Of a DNA stretch of 16,618 nucleotides, positions 1 through 8,506 are shown in pieces. Source of the stretch: an uncultured Bacilli bacterium (GTDB lineage Bacteria; Bacillota_I; Bacilli_A; RF39; UBA660); assembly GCA_934098665.1 (NCBI GenBank), contig CAKOOO010000017.1, forward strand, positions 1 through 16,618, in the 5' to 3' direction. The position numbers and the translations under genes are program-made. How positions within the stretch are numbered: position 1 is the first letter of the stretch; every line of letters begins with the position of its first letter. The notes beneath the pieces were generated by a model, which worked only from the letters and a program-made list of their open reading frames with translations, ran no database searches and was not told the DNA's origin.

Positions 1-659
1 CTAAAACAAGGAGCTATTTGAAAATATCTATTAAATCCTGATACCATTAAAAGTTGTTTATATATTTGAGGTGCCTGTGGAAGAGCATAAAACTTACCAT
101 GATAATTTCTTGATGGGATTACAAAGTCTCTAGCTCCTTCTGGAGAAGAACCTGTAATTATTGGTGTAGTAATTTCTGTAAAATCCATTTCTTTCATAGT
201 TTTACGAATAAAATCTACAACTTTACTTCTGAAAACTATTTTATCATGGACTTCTTTATTTCTTAAATCTAAATAACGATATTTAAGTCTTGTTTCTTCA
301 CTTGCTTCTTTGCTTCTATTTATTTCAAAAGGAAGAATGTTTTCACATTTACCTAATACTTCAATAGTATCAAGAATTATTTCTATTTCACCAGTTTTCA
401 TGTTAGGGTTTACATTACCACTTCTTTTTTGAACAGTACCAGTAATTGTTACAGTACTTTCTCTTGTTAGTCCAGAGGTTTTTTCACTATCTTCGCTTAT
501 AACTTGAACTATGCCACTTTCATCACGAACAGTTAAAAATACAAGTGAGCCTAGATTTCTTATTGAATTAATCCAGCCACCAATTCTAACAGTTTTACCA
601 GCATCATCGATATTTATTTCTCCACAATATTTATTTCTATATTTATTATTACTATTCAT
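1..659 (-). CDS. aspS: Aspartyl-tRNA synthetase, N-terminal part (runs off window)
   Basis: Charges tRNA-Asp with aspartate in the cytoplasm; class II synthetase. The 219 codons visible start at ATG 657-659, preceded by the SD AAAGGA. An N-terminal OB-fold anticodon-binding region (about residues 12-110, with GGWINSIRNLG and LTVRDESG) is followed by the start of the catalytic core: KYRYLDLRN, then ARDFVIPSR, then the stretch KFYALPQAPQIYKQLLM, and the sequence breaks off at FQIAPCFR, the beginning of motif 2. These are AspRS hallmarks rather than AsnRS or LysRS. It is the last visible gene of the hisS-asnS-aspS run, 12 nt after the asnS stop, so it is probably cotranscribed and under the same T-box. 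The 3' end, including the bacterial insertion domain and motif 3, lies outside the window. Confidence 0.96.
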   Translation of the reverse strand, partial: MNSNNKYRNKYCGEINIDDAGKTVRIGGWINSIRNLGSLVFLTVRDESGIVQVISEDSEKTSGLTRESTVTITGTVQKRSGNVNPNMKTGEIEIILDTIEVLGKCENILPFEINRSKEASEETRLKYRYLDLRNKEVHDKIVFRSKVVDFIRKTMKEMDFTEITTPIITGSSPEGARDFVIPSRNYHGKFYALPQAPQIYKQLLMVSGFNRYFQIAPCF

Positions 660-671
660 ATTAAATCCTTT

Positions 672-2027
672 CTAAAATTCACAGTTTTTTGGTGTTCTTG
701 GGAAAAGTATTACATCACGAATATTATCTACACCAGTAAGATAAATAAGTAGTCTTTCAAATCCCATTCCAAATCCTGAATGAACACATGAACCATATCT
801 TCTTAAATTTAAATACCATTCCATGCTTTCTGTATCCATATTAAGTTCTTTCATACGTGAGATAAGTTTATCATAGTTTTCCTCTCTTTGACTTCCACCC
901 ATTAACTCGCCTGCTTCAGGTACTTCAAGGTCAACTGCAGCAACAGTTTTACCATCATCATTTTGTTTCATATAAAATGCTTTAATGTCTTTTGGCCAGT
1001 TATAAATAAATACTGGTCCATTAAAATATTCAGTAATATATTTTTCGTGTTCTTTAGCAATATCTTCACCATATTTAGGTTCAAATTCAAATTTTTTACC
1101 ACTTTCAATTAAAAGTCTAATACATTCTTCATGGGTAATTCTTGTAAATTTTGAACTTACTAATTTTGTAAGTTTTTCTATTAATCCTTTTTCTACAAAA
1201 CTATCTAAAAATTTCATTTCATCAGTAGCATTATCAAGAACATACTTAACAACATATTTAAGCATATCTTCCATAACCACCATATCTTCATTAAGATCTG
1301 CAAAAGCAATTTCTGGTTCAATCATCCAAAACTCTGCAGCATGAGTTTTTGTATTACTATCTTCTGCTCTAAAAGTTGGGCCAAATGTATAAACCTTTTT
1401 ATAAGCAAGAGCACATGTTTCAGCCTGAAGTTGTCCAGATACTGTTAAAGATGTTTTTTTACCAAAAAAATCTTTTGAATAATCTGGTTTTTCTCCTAAA
1501 GGAAGAGTTGTTACCTCAAACATTTGACCAGCACCTTCACAATCACTTGCAGTAATAAGTGGTGTATGTACATATACATAGTTATGCTCATTAAAATATT
1601 TATGTATTGCATAAGCCGCTACACTTCTTACTCTAAATACAGCTGTAAATAGGTTTGTTCTTGGTCTTAAATAAGCTTGCTCTCTTAAAAACTCACGAGT
1701 ATGTCTTTTAGGCTGTATTGGATAGTCCTCAGGACATGATGATAAAATATCAATAGAACTAGCCTTAATTTCATAATCTTCTTTACCTTCTGAGGCTACT
1801 AAAACACCTTTTACTTTTAATGCAGAAGATACTAAAAGCTTACTTACATCCTCAAAATTATTTAAAGTTTTATCATAAACTACTTGAATTCCACCTTGAG
1901 TAGTACCATCAGAAAATGATATAAATCCAAATTCTTTCTGAGGACGATGATTTTTAATCCAACCACATATTTCTACTTCTTTTCCAACATACTCTTCTTT
2001 TTCTTTTAATAAATCTTTTATATCCAT
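672..2027 (-). CDS. asnS: Asparaginyl-tRNA synthetase
   Basis: Class IIb synthetase that attaches asparagine to tRNA-Asn. The 451 residues hold an N-terminal OB-fold (about 15-100, with VEICGWIKNHR), motif 2 around residues 215-235 (TFGPTFRAEDSNTKTHAAEF) and motif 3 near 418-425 (GFGMGFER). The C-terminus, FPRTPKNCEF, is the typical AsnRS ending. Length is normal for bacteria. The start ATG lies 1 nt past the hisS stop, and its ribosome site GGAGTGA sits inside the last hisS codons, so translation is probably coupled. Its presence means Asn-tRNA is made directly, so this organism need not rely on tRNA-dependent amidation for asparagine. Nothing looks damaged. Confidence 0.97.
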   Translation of the reverse strand: MDIKDLLKEKEEYVGKEVEICGWIKNHRPQKEFGFISFSDGTTQGGIQVVYDKTLNNFEDVSKLLVSSALKVKGVLVASEGKEDYEIKASSIDILSSCPEDYPIQPKRHTREFLREQAYLRPRTNLFTAVFRVRSVAAYAIHKYFNEHNYVYVHTPLITASDCEGAGQMFEVTTLPLGEKPDYSKDFFGKKTSLTVSGQLQAETCALAYKKVYTFGPTFRAEDSNTKTHAAEFWMIEPEIAFADLNEDMVVMEDMLKYVVKYVLDNATDEMKFLDSFVEKGLIEKLTKLVSSKFTRITHEECIRLLIESGKKFEFEPKYGEDIAKEHEKYITEYFNGPVFIYNWPKDIKAFYMKQNDDGKTVAAVDLEVPEAGELMGGSQREENYDKLISRMKELNMDTESMEWYLNLRRYGSCVHSGFGMGFERLLIYLTGVDNIRDVILFPRTPKNCEF

Positions 2028-2028
2028 T

Positions 2029-3261
2029 TTAAATCACTCCTAAAATATAATCTATTATTTCATCTTCAGGTACTTTTACTTCTTCTTTTGTAACATTATC
2101 TTTTACCGTAATAAGTCCTTTAGATAAATCTTCACTATTAAGTATTATTAAATTTTTTGCATTCATATTATCAGCCTCTTTAAACTGAGATTTTAAACTT
2201 TTATCCATAACATTAGTTTCACATATAATATTATTCAGTCTTAAATCTTGTGTGATAATATTTGCTTTAATCTTTTCTTCATCATTTACACACATTACAT
2301 ATACATCAATATTATTAAAACTTTCATCATTCATTTCATTAATAATTCTTTCTATACCACAAGCAAAACCTACGGCAGGAACTTCAGGTCCTCCTAAATT
2401 TTTAACAAGGTGATTATATCTTCCACCACCACCAAGTGCTAAAGAATCATTAAGTTTAAGTTCATAAACCATATAATCATAATAATCAAGTCCTCTTACT
2501 AAAGAGTTATCAATTTCATAATCAATATCAAGATAATCTAAATATGAAAGAACTTTATTAAATCTATCATTACTTTCTTTTGACTGATAATCAAGTATAC
2601 TTGGGGCATTTTTAAGTATTTCACTTTGATCATCAACTTTACAGTCGAGTATTCGAAGTGGATTAGTTTTAATTCTATTTTGACAATCTTCACATAAATC
2701 ATTTATATGTGGTGTTAAATACTCTACTAAAGCTTTCTTATAATTTTCTCTATCCTCTATAGAACCTAAATTATTAATTTTAACAGTTACATCAAGGCCA
2801 AGTTCCTTTAAAATGTTATATGAAAGTGATATAACTTCAGCATCCATCATTTCATCATCAGAGCCTAAACACTCAACCCCAAATTGAGTAAATTCACGGT
2901 TTCTTCCAAGTCCTGGTCTTTCATAACGATACATAGTACCAATATAAAATTCTTTTACTACTGATGACTGATTACCATAAAGTTTATCCTCAATAAAATT
3001 TCTTACTACTCCAGCTGTTCCTTCAGGTCTTAAAGTAAAGTTTCTACCACCACGGTCAGTAAAATCATAAGTTTCTTTTTGCACTATATCAGTAGTATCA
3101 CCAACACTTCTTTTAAAAAGTTCTGTACTTTCAAAAAGTGGTGTTCTAATATACTTATAATTATAAATTTTAGCATATGCAGATACTACATCACATATTC
3201 TTTGATACTTTTTAGAAATATCCCCAGTTACATCATAACATCCTTTTGGTTTTGTAATCAT
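2029..3261 (-). CDS. hisS: Histidyl-tRNA synthetase
   Basis: Class II synthetase charging tRNA-His. The 410 residues show TLRPEGT (76-82), the motif 2 region YRYERPGLGRNREFTQFG (about 111-128), the histidine-specific RGLDYY (256-261), GGGGRYN (277-283) and motif 3 VGFACGIERI (297-306). A C-terminal anticodon-binding domain fills roughly 318-410. Length fits bacterial HisRS. ATG follows a strong SD (AAGGAGG, 7 nt). It is the first gene of the hisS-asnS-aspS operon and lies directly behind a T-box leader that ends in an intrinsic terminator, so expression should rise when a cognate tRNA is uncharged. Confidence 0.97.
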   Translation of the reverse strand: MITKPKGCYDVTGDISKKYQRICDVVSAYAKIYNYKYIRTPLFESTELFKRSVGDTTDIVQKETYDFTDRGGRNFTLRPEGTAGVVRNFIEDKLYGNQSSVVKEFYIGTMYRYERPGLGRNREFTQFGVECLGSDDEMMDAEVISLSYNILKELGLDVTVKINNLGSIEDRENYKKALVEYLTPHINDLCEDCQNRIKTNPLRILDCKVDDQSEILKNAPSILDYQSKESNDRFNKVLSYLDYLDIDYEIDNSLVRGLDYYDYMVYELKLNDSLALGGGGRYNHLVKNLGGPEVPAVGFACGIERIINEMNDESFNNIDVYVMCVNDEEKIKANIITQDLRLNNIICETNVMDKSLKSQFKEADNMNAKNLIILNSEDLSKGLITVKDNVTKEEVKVPEDEIIDYILGVI

Positions 3262-3273
3262 AAACTATCCTCC

Positions 3274-3420
3274 TTATTACAAAAAAACCTAGATGCTGTA
3301 AGGGCAGAAAATTATTTCCACGGTACCACCTTACTTCTAGGTCTTGTTTTTTTATCGCACTTTAGCGTTTCTATGTTAACAAAAGTTTGTCGGGCTTTCC
3401 ATAGAAAAAAATAATTACTT
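3274..3420 (-). promoter_or_regulatory. Compact T-box leader of hisS-asnS-aspS
   Basis: Read on the minus strand, the T-box core AAGGTGGTACCG lies at 3332-3321 and is followed by the antiterminator partner CCCTTA at 3303-3298. A terminator arm pair, CCTAGA (3341-3336) and TCTAGG (3293-3288), ends in seven T (3287-3281). Upstream, TTTCTATG (3407-3400) can pair with CATAGAAA (3375-3368), and CGC/GCG brackets a small stem III (3367-3356). That makes Stem I only about 40 nt, far shorter than the usual 60-100 nt. The likely specifier is CAT (His) at 3375-3373, directly before AGAAAC; AAC (Asn) overlaps it as AACAT. A -10-like TATATT lies at 3430-3425 with no good -35. The T-box call is firm; specifier and Stem I are inference. 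Confidence 0.88.
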
Positions 3421-3443
3421 TTTTAATATATCACAAATATACT

Positions 3444-3470
3444 AAAAATGCTAGAAAATTCTAGCACTTT
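3444..3470 (-). terminator. Intrinsic terminator of the 605-aa surface protein gene
   Basis: A perfect inverted repeat TGCTAGAA/TTCTAGCA (3449-3466) is followed on the minus strand by TTTTT. It lies 25 nt past the surface protein stop and just before the T-box leader, so it separates the two transcription units. T-runs on both sides would let it work in either direction. Confidence 0.8.
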
Positions 3471-3494
3471 TTAATAAAATTAATTATATTTTAT

Positions 3495-5312
3495 TTAATT
3501 TACAACGTATGGATTATTATAAGTTCTATCACCAGATAATTTTGCTTCAGAGGATAGAGAAACGACGGGTCGAAAGCCTAAACTAGAATTTACAAAATAA
3601 TAGTTAAGCGATCCCCAGATCGATCCCCAGAAAAAATGATGTGCATTCATTTCAGCCGCAGTGAAATATGCAGGTGAAGCGGACCAAGCAGTATAGCCCG
3701 TTAAATAATTATTACTAACTTCTTTTGAAAATACTCGGCCTGCCATTGCTACTTCATCTGCAGTCATTAAGCCTACTGGATACTCTAATGTTTTGTTTCC
3801 CATACTACTTTTCTTTGAGGTAAACTTATCACTTTCTGTTGGACATGTTAGTATAGGACTATTACTTTTGACTAACCTTCCATATGCTCCATAATAATAA
3901 TCTTTTTCTCTTGAATTCCAACTTGATAATGTTGTATAGTTTGTAGTTGAATAAGCAACATCTGTTGTTGATGCGCTTCTATCATTACAAAATATTTGGT
4001 TTTCAGATACCAAAGGGTTATCTTTTAATGTTGTTACAGCATACCAGTTTTCTAATGCATTTTTTATATAACTTGATGTACTATTGCCGTGTTGCAGTCC
4101 TTCTGTATACATGTATCCTACAAGCTCTGCTTTATAATTTTGTCTATTAAGAATATTAAATACACCTATACCTATATAACTACGTTCTTCATTCGTATGT
4201 ACACCATTACTTCCAATTACTGATGAAATTGTCTTTGGATCTGTTGGTCCTGTATATAGTAGTCTTATTGACCCATCGCCATTTATTCTGATTATGCGCC
4301 AATATATATCATCATTTTCATTCCACACATATGAACAATTATAATTATAATTACTTGCTGAATTGCATTCTTCTAAAGAATTATACTCTTTATAATCTGA
4401 TGTATTAGTAGAAGAATAATATCCACGTACTGGACCATTAGATGAATATTTACCAAATTTTATCCAGTTATTATTTACGGCACCTCTAAAATAATATGAC
4501 TTCATTCCTGTTGTTGCAGTATAATCATCATCGTTTGCATACATTCCTTCATTGGTTGTTGCTACATTTGCAAATGTTGGTGTACCTTTAGCCAATATTA
4601 CATCTTTACCACCATTTAATGCAAGTATTAATTCTGAAGCTTTTTCTGGTATTTCTCCAACAGTGCAATTATTATTTTCTACATATATTTTACCTGTAAA
4701 TGATTTATTTCCTAGTTGTGTTTGTTCTACATTCAAATTATAATATCTTCCTGTTATATTTATATTTTGCACTACACTTGTTCCTTGACTTACTATAACT
4801 GCATTTTTAACAAGTGTTTTCTTTGCTCCAACTGTAGATGTTTTTGGGGTCCACGTACTATCATAAGCAAAATTTGTTTCACTTGCATAACTATTTGTTC
4901 CACTTGGACTATCTACTTGCATTGTTATTTCTTTTGTCGCTCCATTTGTTACTGCTACAGTGCTTCCATATATTTCACTAGAAAGATCATATTCATACAC
5001 TACATCATATGTACATGTTGTTATTACATCTTGCGCTCCAGTAAGATTTACTGTAAGTGTAGCGGTATTTTCGGCAGCTAGTCCAGTATTACCTTTAAAC
5101 ATACCACTTGTCGGTACTATTACATTTAAGTTTGCACTTGTTGCAATAAAAGATGTATTACCTATTGTACTTGCATGAATATTTACTGCTACCTTATTTT
5201 CAAGGTTTACTGTAAACATACCAAAATATGCAAATGATGCACTAATTAAAAGCACTAAAAGAAACACCGCAGATATTATCCAACCTATATTTACTTTCTT
5301 TTTATTTTCCAT
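3495..5312 (-). CDS. Secreted/membrane-anchored surface protein with lectin-like C-terminus
   Basis: A 605-residue exported protein of unknown function. A charged start (MENKKK) leads into one hydrophobic segment (about 9-33) ending ASFAYFG, resembling the SipW-dependent signal type seen in CalY/TasA-like proteins. Residues 35-220 are Thr/Val/Asn-rich and probably beta-sheet. The middle (about 250-345) has SYYFRGAVNNNWIKFG and WRIIRINGDGSIRL, typical of large paralogous families in gut Bacillota. The C-terminal third runs MTADEVAMAG, WSASP, then GFRPVVSL and a GDRTYNNPYVV tail, which I read as a lectin/FGE-like fold; that reading is inference. SD AGGCGG precedes ATG. It shares the Arg-Pro ending with the 406-aa protein at the other end of the window. 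Its last ~220 bp are much richer in GC than the rest. Confidence 0.85.
   Translation of the reverse strand: MENKKKVNIGWIISAVFLLVLLISASFAYFGMFTVNLENKVAVNIHASTIGNTSFIATSANLNVIVPTSGMFKGNTGLAAENTATLTVNLTGAQDVITTCTYDVVYEYDLSSEIYGSTVAVTNGATKEITMQVDSPSGTNSYASETNFAYDSTWTPKTSTVGAKKTLVKNAVIVSQGTSVVQNINITGRYYNLNVEQTQLGNKSFTGKIYVENNNCTVGEIPEKASELILALNGGKDVILAKGTPTFANVATTNEGMYANDDDYTATTGMKSYYFRGAVNNNWIKFGKYSSNGPVRGYYSSTNTSDYKEYNSLEECNSASNYNYNCSYVWNENDDIYWRIIRINGDGSIRLLYTGPTDPKTISSVIGSNGVHTNEERSYIGIGVFNILNRQNYKAELVGYMYTEGLQHGNSTSSYIKNALENWYAVTTLKDNPLVSENQIFCNDRSASTTDVAYSTTNYTTLSSWNSREKDYYYGAYGRLVKSNSPILTCPTESDKFTSKKSSMGNKTLEYPVGLMTADEVAMAGRVFSKEVSNNYLTGYTAWSASPAYFTAAEMNAHHFFWGSIWGSLNYYFVNSSLGFRPVVSLSSEAKLSGDRTYNNPYVVN
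3609..3632. repeat. 12-bp in-frame tandem duplication in the surface gene
   Basis: Two adjacent 12-nt units, CGATCCCCAGAT and CGATCCCCAGAA, differ only in the last base. On the coding strand they encode the duplicated peptide WGSIWGSL near residues 566-573. Loss or gain of a unit would change the protein by four residues without a frameshift. Confidence 0.8.
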
Positions 5313-5440
5313 TTTTTCCGCCTTTCAAAAAAACAATTAAGTAAGTACATTTATTTGATTTGTACCCTACTATTAAATAATACACTATTTTTTATATTTT
5401 TTAAAGTCCGAATAATTTTATTATATTTAAAAATGTAAAA

Positions 5441-5466
5441 ATAAAAAAAGCCACTTTATGTGACTT
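5441..5466 (-). terminator. Intrinsic terminator after trxA
   Basis: On the minus strand AGTCAC pairs with GTGGCT (one G-U pair, loop ATAAA) and is followed by TTTTTTTATTTTT. The hairpin overlaps the trxA stop codon and ends the cvpA-trxA transcript before the surface protein gene. Confidence 0.75.
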
Positions 5467-5761
5467 ATAATTTATTAAATTCTGTTTTAATCTCTTCGAA
5501 AGAACGATAACCTATTTCTCTATTTTGTTCAAGCCCATTAGCGAAAAAAACTAATGTTGGAATGCTCATTACACCAAATCTTTTAGCAATTTCAGGATAT
5601 TCATCTACATTAACTTTGATAACATCTGTAAAATCTATTTCATCAAGAATTGGTAAAAGCATTTTACAAGGCCCACACCAGTCAGCATAAAAATCTACAA
5701 TAGGTTTTCCTTCTTTAACAAGTTCATAAAATTCATTTTCATTTGAAATATGTTTAATCAT
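5465..5761 (-). CDS. trxA: Thioredoxin
   Basis: Small cytoplasmic disulfide reductase of 98 residues. The active site WCGPCK is at 28-33 and the cis-proline SIPT at 66-69. FYADW and VDEYPEIAKRFGV complete the usual thioredoxin fold. It is slightly shorter than the standard ~105 residues but has all core elements. SD AAAGGA lies upstream. The gene follows cvpA by 11 nt, and a terminator overlaps its stop, so the two form a short operon. It supplies reducing power for enzymes such as ribonucleotide reductase; that role comes from family knowledge. No thioredoxin reductase gene is in the window. Confidence 0.95.
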   Translation of the reverse strand: MIKHISNENEFYELVKEGKPIVDFYADWCGPCKMLLPILDEIDFTDVIKVNVDEYPEIAKRFGVMSIPTLVFFANGLEQNREIGYRSFEEIKTEFNKL

Positions 5762-5772
5762 AATTTTCCTTT

Positions 5773-6468
5773 CTAAGCGATAATAACATGTGTTAAATTT
5801 AATTTTCCATTATCAATTGACTCTTGAATCAAAGTTTTATTTACTAAAGTATATTTAGCTACTGAAGTTGCAATAGATATATTCATACTTTCAACATCTT
5901 CTTCATTACCAGAGTATTCCTTTAATTTCAAATATACATCTTCACCTGTAAGAATACCTTTACTAAATGTAACATTAAGTACTGGAGTTCTTTCAATAAT
6001 TTTAGTGCTCATAGAGCTATCCATAACATATTTTTGTGTATAAGGCATCTGAAGCATAACATAGCAAATTATAAATACAAATATTAATCCGTTAAATATA
6101 CCAAATACAGCACCCATAATTTTATTAACTAATTTTGATAATAATTCAAGCTTTACTAAATAATCAATAAATCCTGCTAAATTAATTAAAATATTAAGTA
6201 TACAATATAAAAGTACAAACACAACAACAAATGATATAACATCATATATTAAAAAGTTTAATGAATAAAGTCCTACATAATTTTTAAAATTCCAAAAAGG
6301 TAAAAATCTTATTAAAATTGTAGTTAAATAACCATGGAGTAAATAAGAAATAATCAATATTGCAGTTGTTCCAATAAGGTTAAAAAAACCTTTTATAGCA
6401 CCTTTCTTAATACCTAATAAAATTCCTAATAAAATAATAACTAAAATAACAATTTCTATAATATTCAC
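5773..6468 (-). CDS. cvpA: CvpA-family integral membrane protein
   Basis: A 231-residue membrane protein with four clear hydrophobic segments (about 3-20, 28-45, 72-97 and 115-140). The LLGILLGIKKGAIKGFFNL signature between helices 1 and 2 is typical of the CvpA/YshB family (named for colicin V production; molecular function not settled). The C-terminal ~85 residues are soluble. The start is GTG at 6466-6468, supported by AGAGG 7 nt upstream. A TATAAT (6493-6498) may be its -10 box, without a convincing -35. In Bacillus subtilis the family sits between rnhC and trxA with zapA, polX and mutS2. Here rnhC is divergent and those three genes are missing. Confidence 0.88.
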   Translation of the reverse strand: MNIIEIVILVIILLGILLGIKKGAIKGFFNLIGTTAILIISYLLHGYLTTILIRFLPFWNFKNYVGLYSLNFLIYDVISFVVVFVLLYCILNILINLAGFIDYLVKLELLSKLVNKIMGAVFGIFNGLIFVFIICYVMLQMPYTQKYVMDSSMSTKIIERTPVLNVTFSKGILTGEDVYLKLKEYSGNEEDVESMNISIATSVAKYTLVNKTLIQESIDNGKLNLTHVIIA

Positions 6469-6603
6469 TCTTAACCTCTTTCCTACTATTTAATTATATA
6501 ATATAAAAAGCAAAAAATAAAGCATAAAAAATAACTTTCATTTAATATTATGATATAAAATACAAAAAAATATTTAAAAATATGTAAACTTTGCTTTAAA
6601 AAA

Positions 6604-6632
6604 GTGACTTTTATAAAAAAATTTAGTAAAAT
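6604..6632 (+). promoter_or_regulatory. Candidate rnhC promoter
   Basis: GTGACT (6604-6609) and TAAAAT (6627-6632) are separated by 17 nt and match the sigma-70/SigA hexamers at 4 and 5 of 6 positions. The predicted transcription start near 6639 gives a leader of only about 10 nt that begins with the ribosome site used by the TTG start. Confidence 0.5.
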
Positions 6633-6649
6633 AATTTTAGGTGATTAAA

Positions 6650-7576
6650 TTGAACTGTGTAGTATTTATGTTAGATGAAAGGCTTCATGATAAATTAATT
6701 AAATTTTATAAAGCATTCGAAATAAAAACCCCACCCTATGCAAAATTTTCGGCTAAAAACTATGATGTAACTATAACATTATATGAAAAAGGAAAAGTAA
6801 TGTTTCAAGGAGTTGGTGCAGATATTGAAGCCAGTATATGGCAAAGTATGCAGTCTAAACTTACAGGAAAACCCGCTATAAATACTGTAAAAAGTAAAGA
6901 TAATAAAAAAAGTGATAATAATGATTTTTACGTATATTACTCTTCAATTGGTAGTGATGAAACTGGCTGTGGAGACTTTTTTGGCCCTATTGTAGTAGTG
7001 GCAACATATGTTCCCTCAAATAAAATAAAAGCACTTGAAGCTTTAGGTATAAAAGACTCAAAAAAAATAAATGATGATATTATTTTAAAAGTTGCACCAG
7101 AACTTATGAAAAGTGTGCCATACACATACTTTGTATTATGTAATAAAGATTTTAATGATTTAGTACTTAATAAAAATTATAATATGGTTCAAATAAAAGC
7201 AGTACTTCATAATAAAGTATTAATGGATTTAGTTAAAAAATATAACCCTGACTATAAGTATGCTGTTGTTGATCAATTTGTAAATGAAAAAAAATTTTAT
7301 AGTTATTTAAAAAATGATGAAACTACTTTACAAGGAATAAAATTTTATACAAAAGGAGAAAGTAAATGTATGAGCGTTGCCGCTGCATCAGTTATTGCAA
7401 GATACATCTTTATTAAAGAAATGGATAAATTAAGTAACTTAACTGGCTTTAATTTACAAAAAGGTGCTGGAGTAAATGTAGATAATCAAATAAAAGAAAT
7501 AATAGAAAAAAAAGGTAAAGACTACCTTTATAACATTTCAAAAATATCGTTTAATAATTATACAAAATTAAATTAA
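6650..7576 (+). CDS. rnhC: Ribonuclease HIII
   Basis: Cleaves RNA in RNA/DNA hybrids, removing primers and R-loops. An N-terminal substrate-binding domain (about 1-75, with GKVMFQGVGA) precedes the catalytic domain starting GSDETGCGDFFGP (about residues 101-113), in which the adjacent Asp-Glu are catalytic. KDSKK, a conserved AVVDQF aspartate near residue 211 and SVAAASVIARY follow; this layout is RNase HIII, not HII. I place the start at TTG 6650: AGGTGAT (6639-6645) is at good SD distance and MNCVVFML lines up with known RnhC N-termini. An in-frame GTG at 6641 would add three residues but has no SD. It is the only plus-strand gene here, and its stop directly abuts that of holA. Confidence 0.95.
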   Translation: MNCVVFMLDERLHDKLIKFYKAFEIKTPPYAKFSAKNYDVTITLYEKGKVMFQGVGADIEASIWQSMQSKLTGKPAINTVKSKDNKKSDNNDFYVYYSSIGSDETGCGDFFGPIVVVATYVPSNKIKALEALGIKDSKKINDDIILKVAPELMKSVPYTYFVLCNKDFNDLVLNKNYNMVQIKAVLHNKVLMDLVKKYNPDYKYAVVDQFVNEKKFYSYLKNDETTLQGIKFYTKGESKCMSVAAASVIARYIFIKEMDKLSNLTGFNLQKGAGVNVDNQIKEIIEKKGKDYLYNISKISFNNYTKLN

Positions 7577-8506
7577 TTATTCACAAAATTCTAATGCAAT
7601 TAAATCAAGTATAACATTTTTTTGGTATAATCCACACTTATATTTATAATCATAATCAGCAAGTCTAATTATGATTTTTTTAAGTTCTGAAGTTTTAAAA
7701 CTATCCTTTATATTATTATAATCATTTAATTGCCAAGCCTCTTTACCAAACATATAGCATAAATTTTTTTCGTTTTTACTAGTTTTAAGTAAATATAAAA
7801 ATTGAACATCTTTATATATACTTATAATTACAATACTTGGATCAATTTTTAAAACCTCAAAATCATTTATTAAACTTAAAGCACCCTTTAGATCTTTATT
7901 TAAAATACATCTTGAAAATTTAAAAACACTTGCATTATTTGCACTAGAACATATATTTTTTACCATATCCATAGTTAAATTACCACTTTTATAATATAAA
8001 ATAATTTTATCTATTTCTGATAAACATATATCATAGTTTACATAAGAATTTTCAACAATATAATTACATACATCATAATTTGCATTAATTCTATTTTGTT
8101 TTAATATTTCAGTGCATTTATAAACCATTTCTTTTTTATTATAAGGCATAAGCTCTATAACAGATTTATTTTCATTTATTAATTTATATATTTTTTTTCT
8201 TTTATCAAAAGGTTTTTCACAAGTAAAAATTAAAGTTACTAAAGGATTTGAATTATTTAAATATTTAAGTAAAATATCTTCACTTTTATCATCTTTTCCT
8301 TTTTTAGGGGCAAAAAAATCATTACTTTTAACAATAATAATTTTTCCTTCACCAGTAAGTGAATAATAATTTGCTTCCTCTATAACATCACTAATTGTAT
8401 TTATTCTTAAATCAAATTTTATGATATTTGAAAAACCATTAACTATTTCATTAACCTTTTCATTAATTCTTTTATAACTATCTGAATAAATTAAATAAAC
8501 TTTCAT
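7577..8506 (-). CDS. holA: DNA polymerase III delta subunit
   Basis: Delta subunit of the clamp loader, which opens the sliding clamp during loading. The 309 residues show the N-terminal part (KVYLIYSDSY, then IIIVKSNDFF), the VTLIFTCEKPFDKRKKIYK segment and a C-terminal helical collar domain (about 190-309) ending with QKNVILDLIALEF. It is a little shorter than the ~345 residues of B. subtilis YqeN. In many Bacilli holA directly follows comEC, whereas here almost 4 kb of accessory DNA lies between. No ribosome site precedes the ATG, but TATAAT (8513-8518) lies six bases before it, which would give a leaderless mRNA. There is no gap to convergent rnhC. Confidence 0.9.
   Translation of the reverse strand: MKVYLIYSDSYKRINEKVNEIVNGFSNIIKFDLRINTISDVIEEANYYSLTGEGKIIIVKSNDFFAPKKGKDDKSEDILLKYLNNSNPLVTLIFTCEKPFDKRKKIYKLINENKSVIELMPYNKKEMVYKCTEILKQNRINANYDVCNYIVENSYVNYDICLSEIDKIILYYKSGNLTMDMVKNICSSANNASVFKFSRCILNKDLKGALSLINDFEVLKIDPSIVIISIYKDVQFLYLLKTSKNEKNLCYMFGKEAWQLNDYNNIKDSFKTSELKKIIIRLADYDYKYKCGLYQKNVILDLIALEFCE

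Noticed and set aside
3079..3414. Plus-strand open frame across the hisS start and T-box
   Set aside because: It lies opposite conserved hisS and T-box sequence and has no start signals; it is a shadow frame.
4716..5081. 121-codon open frame on the plus strand inside the surface protein gene
   Set aside because: Its cysteine/isoleucine/tyrosine-rich product is what the antisense of Thr/Asn-rich codons gives. It has no ribosome site and overlaps a clearly real gene.
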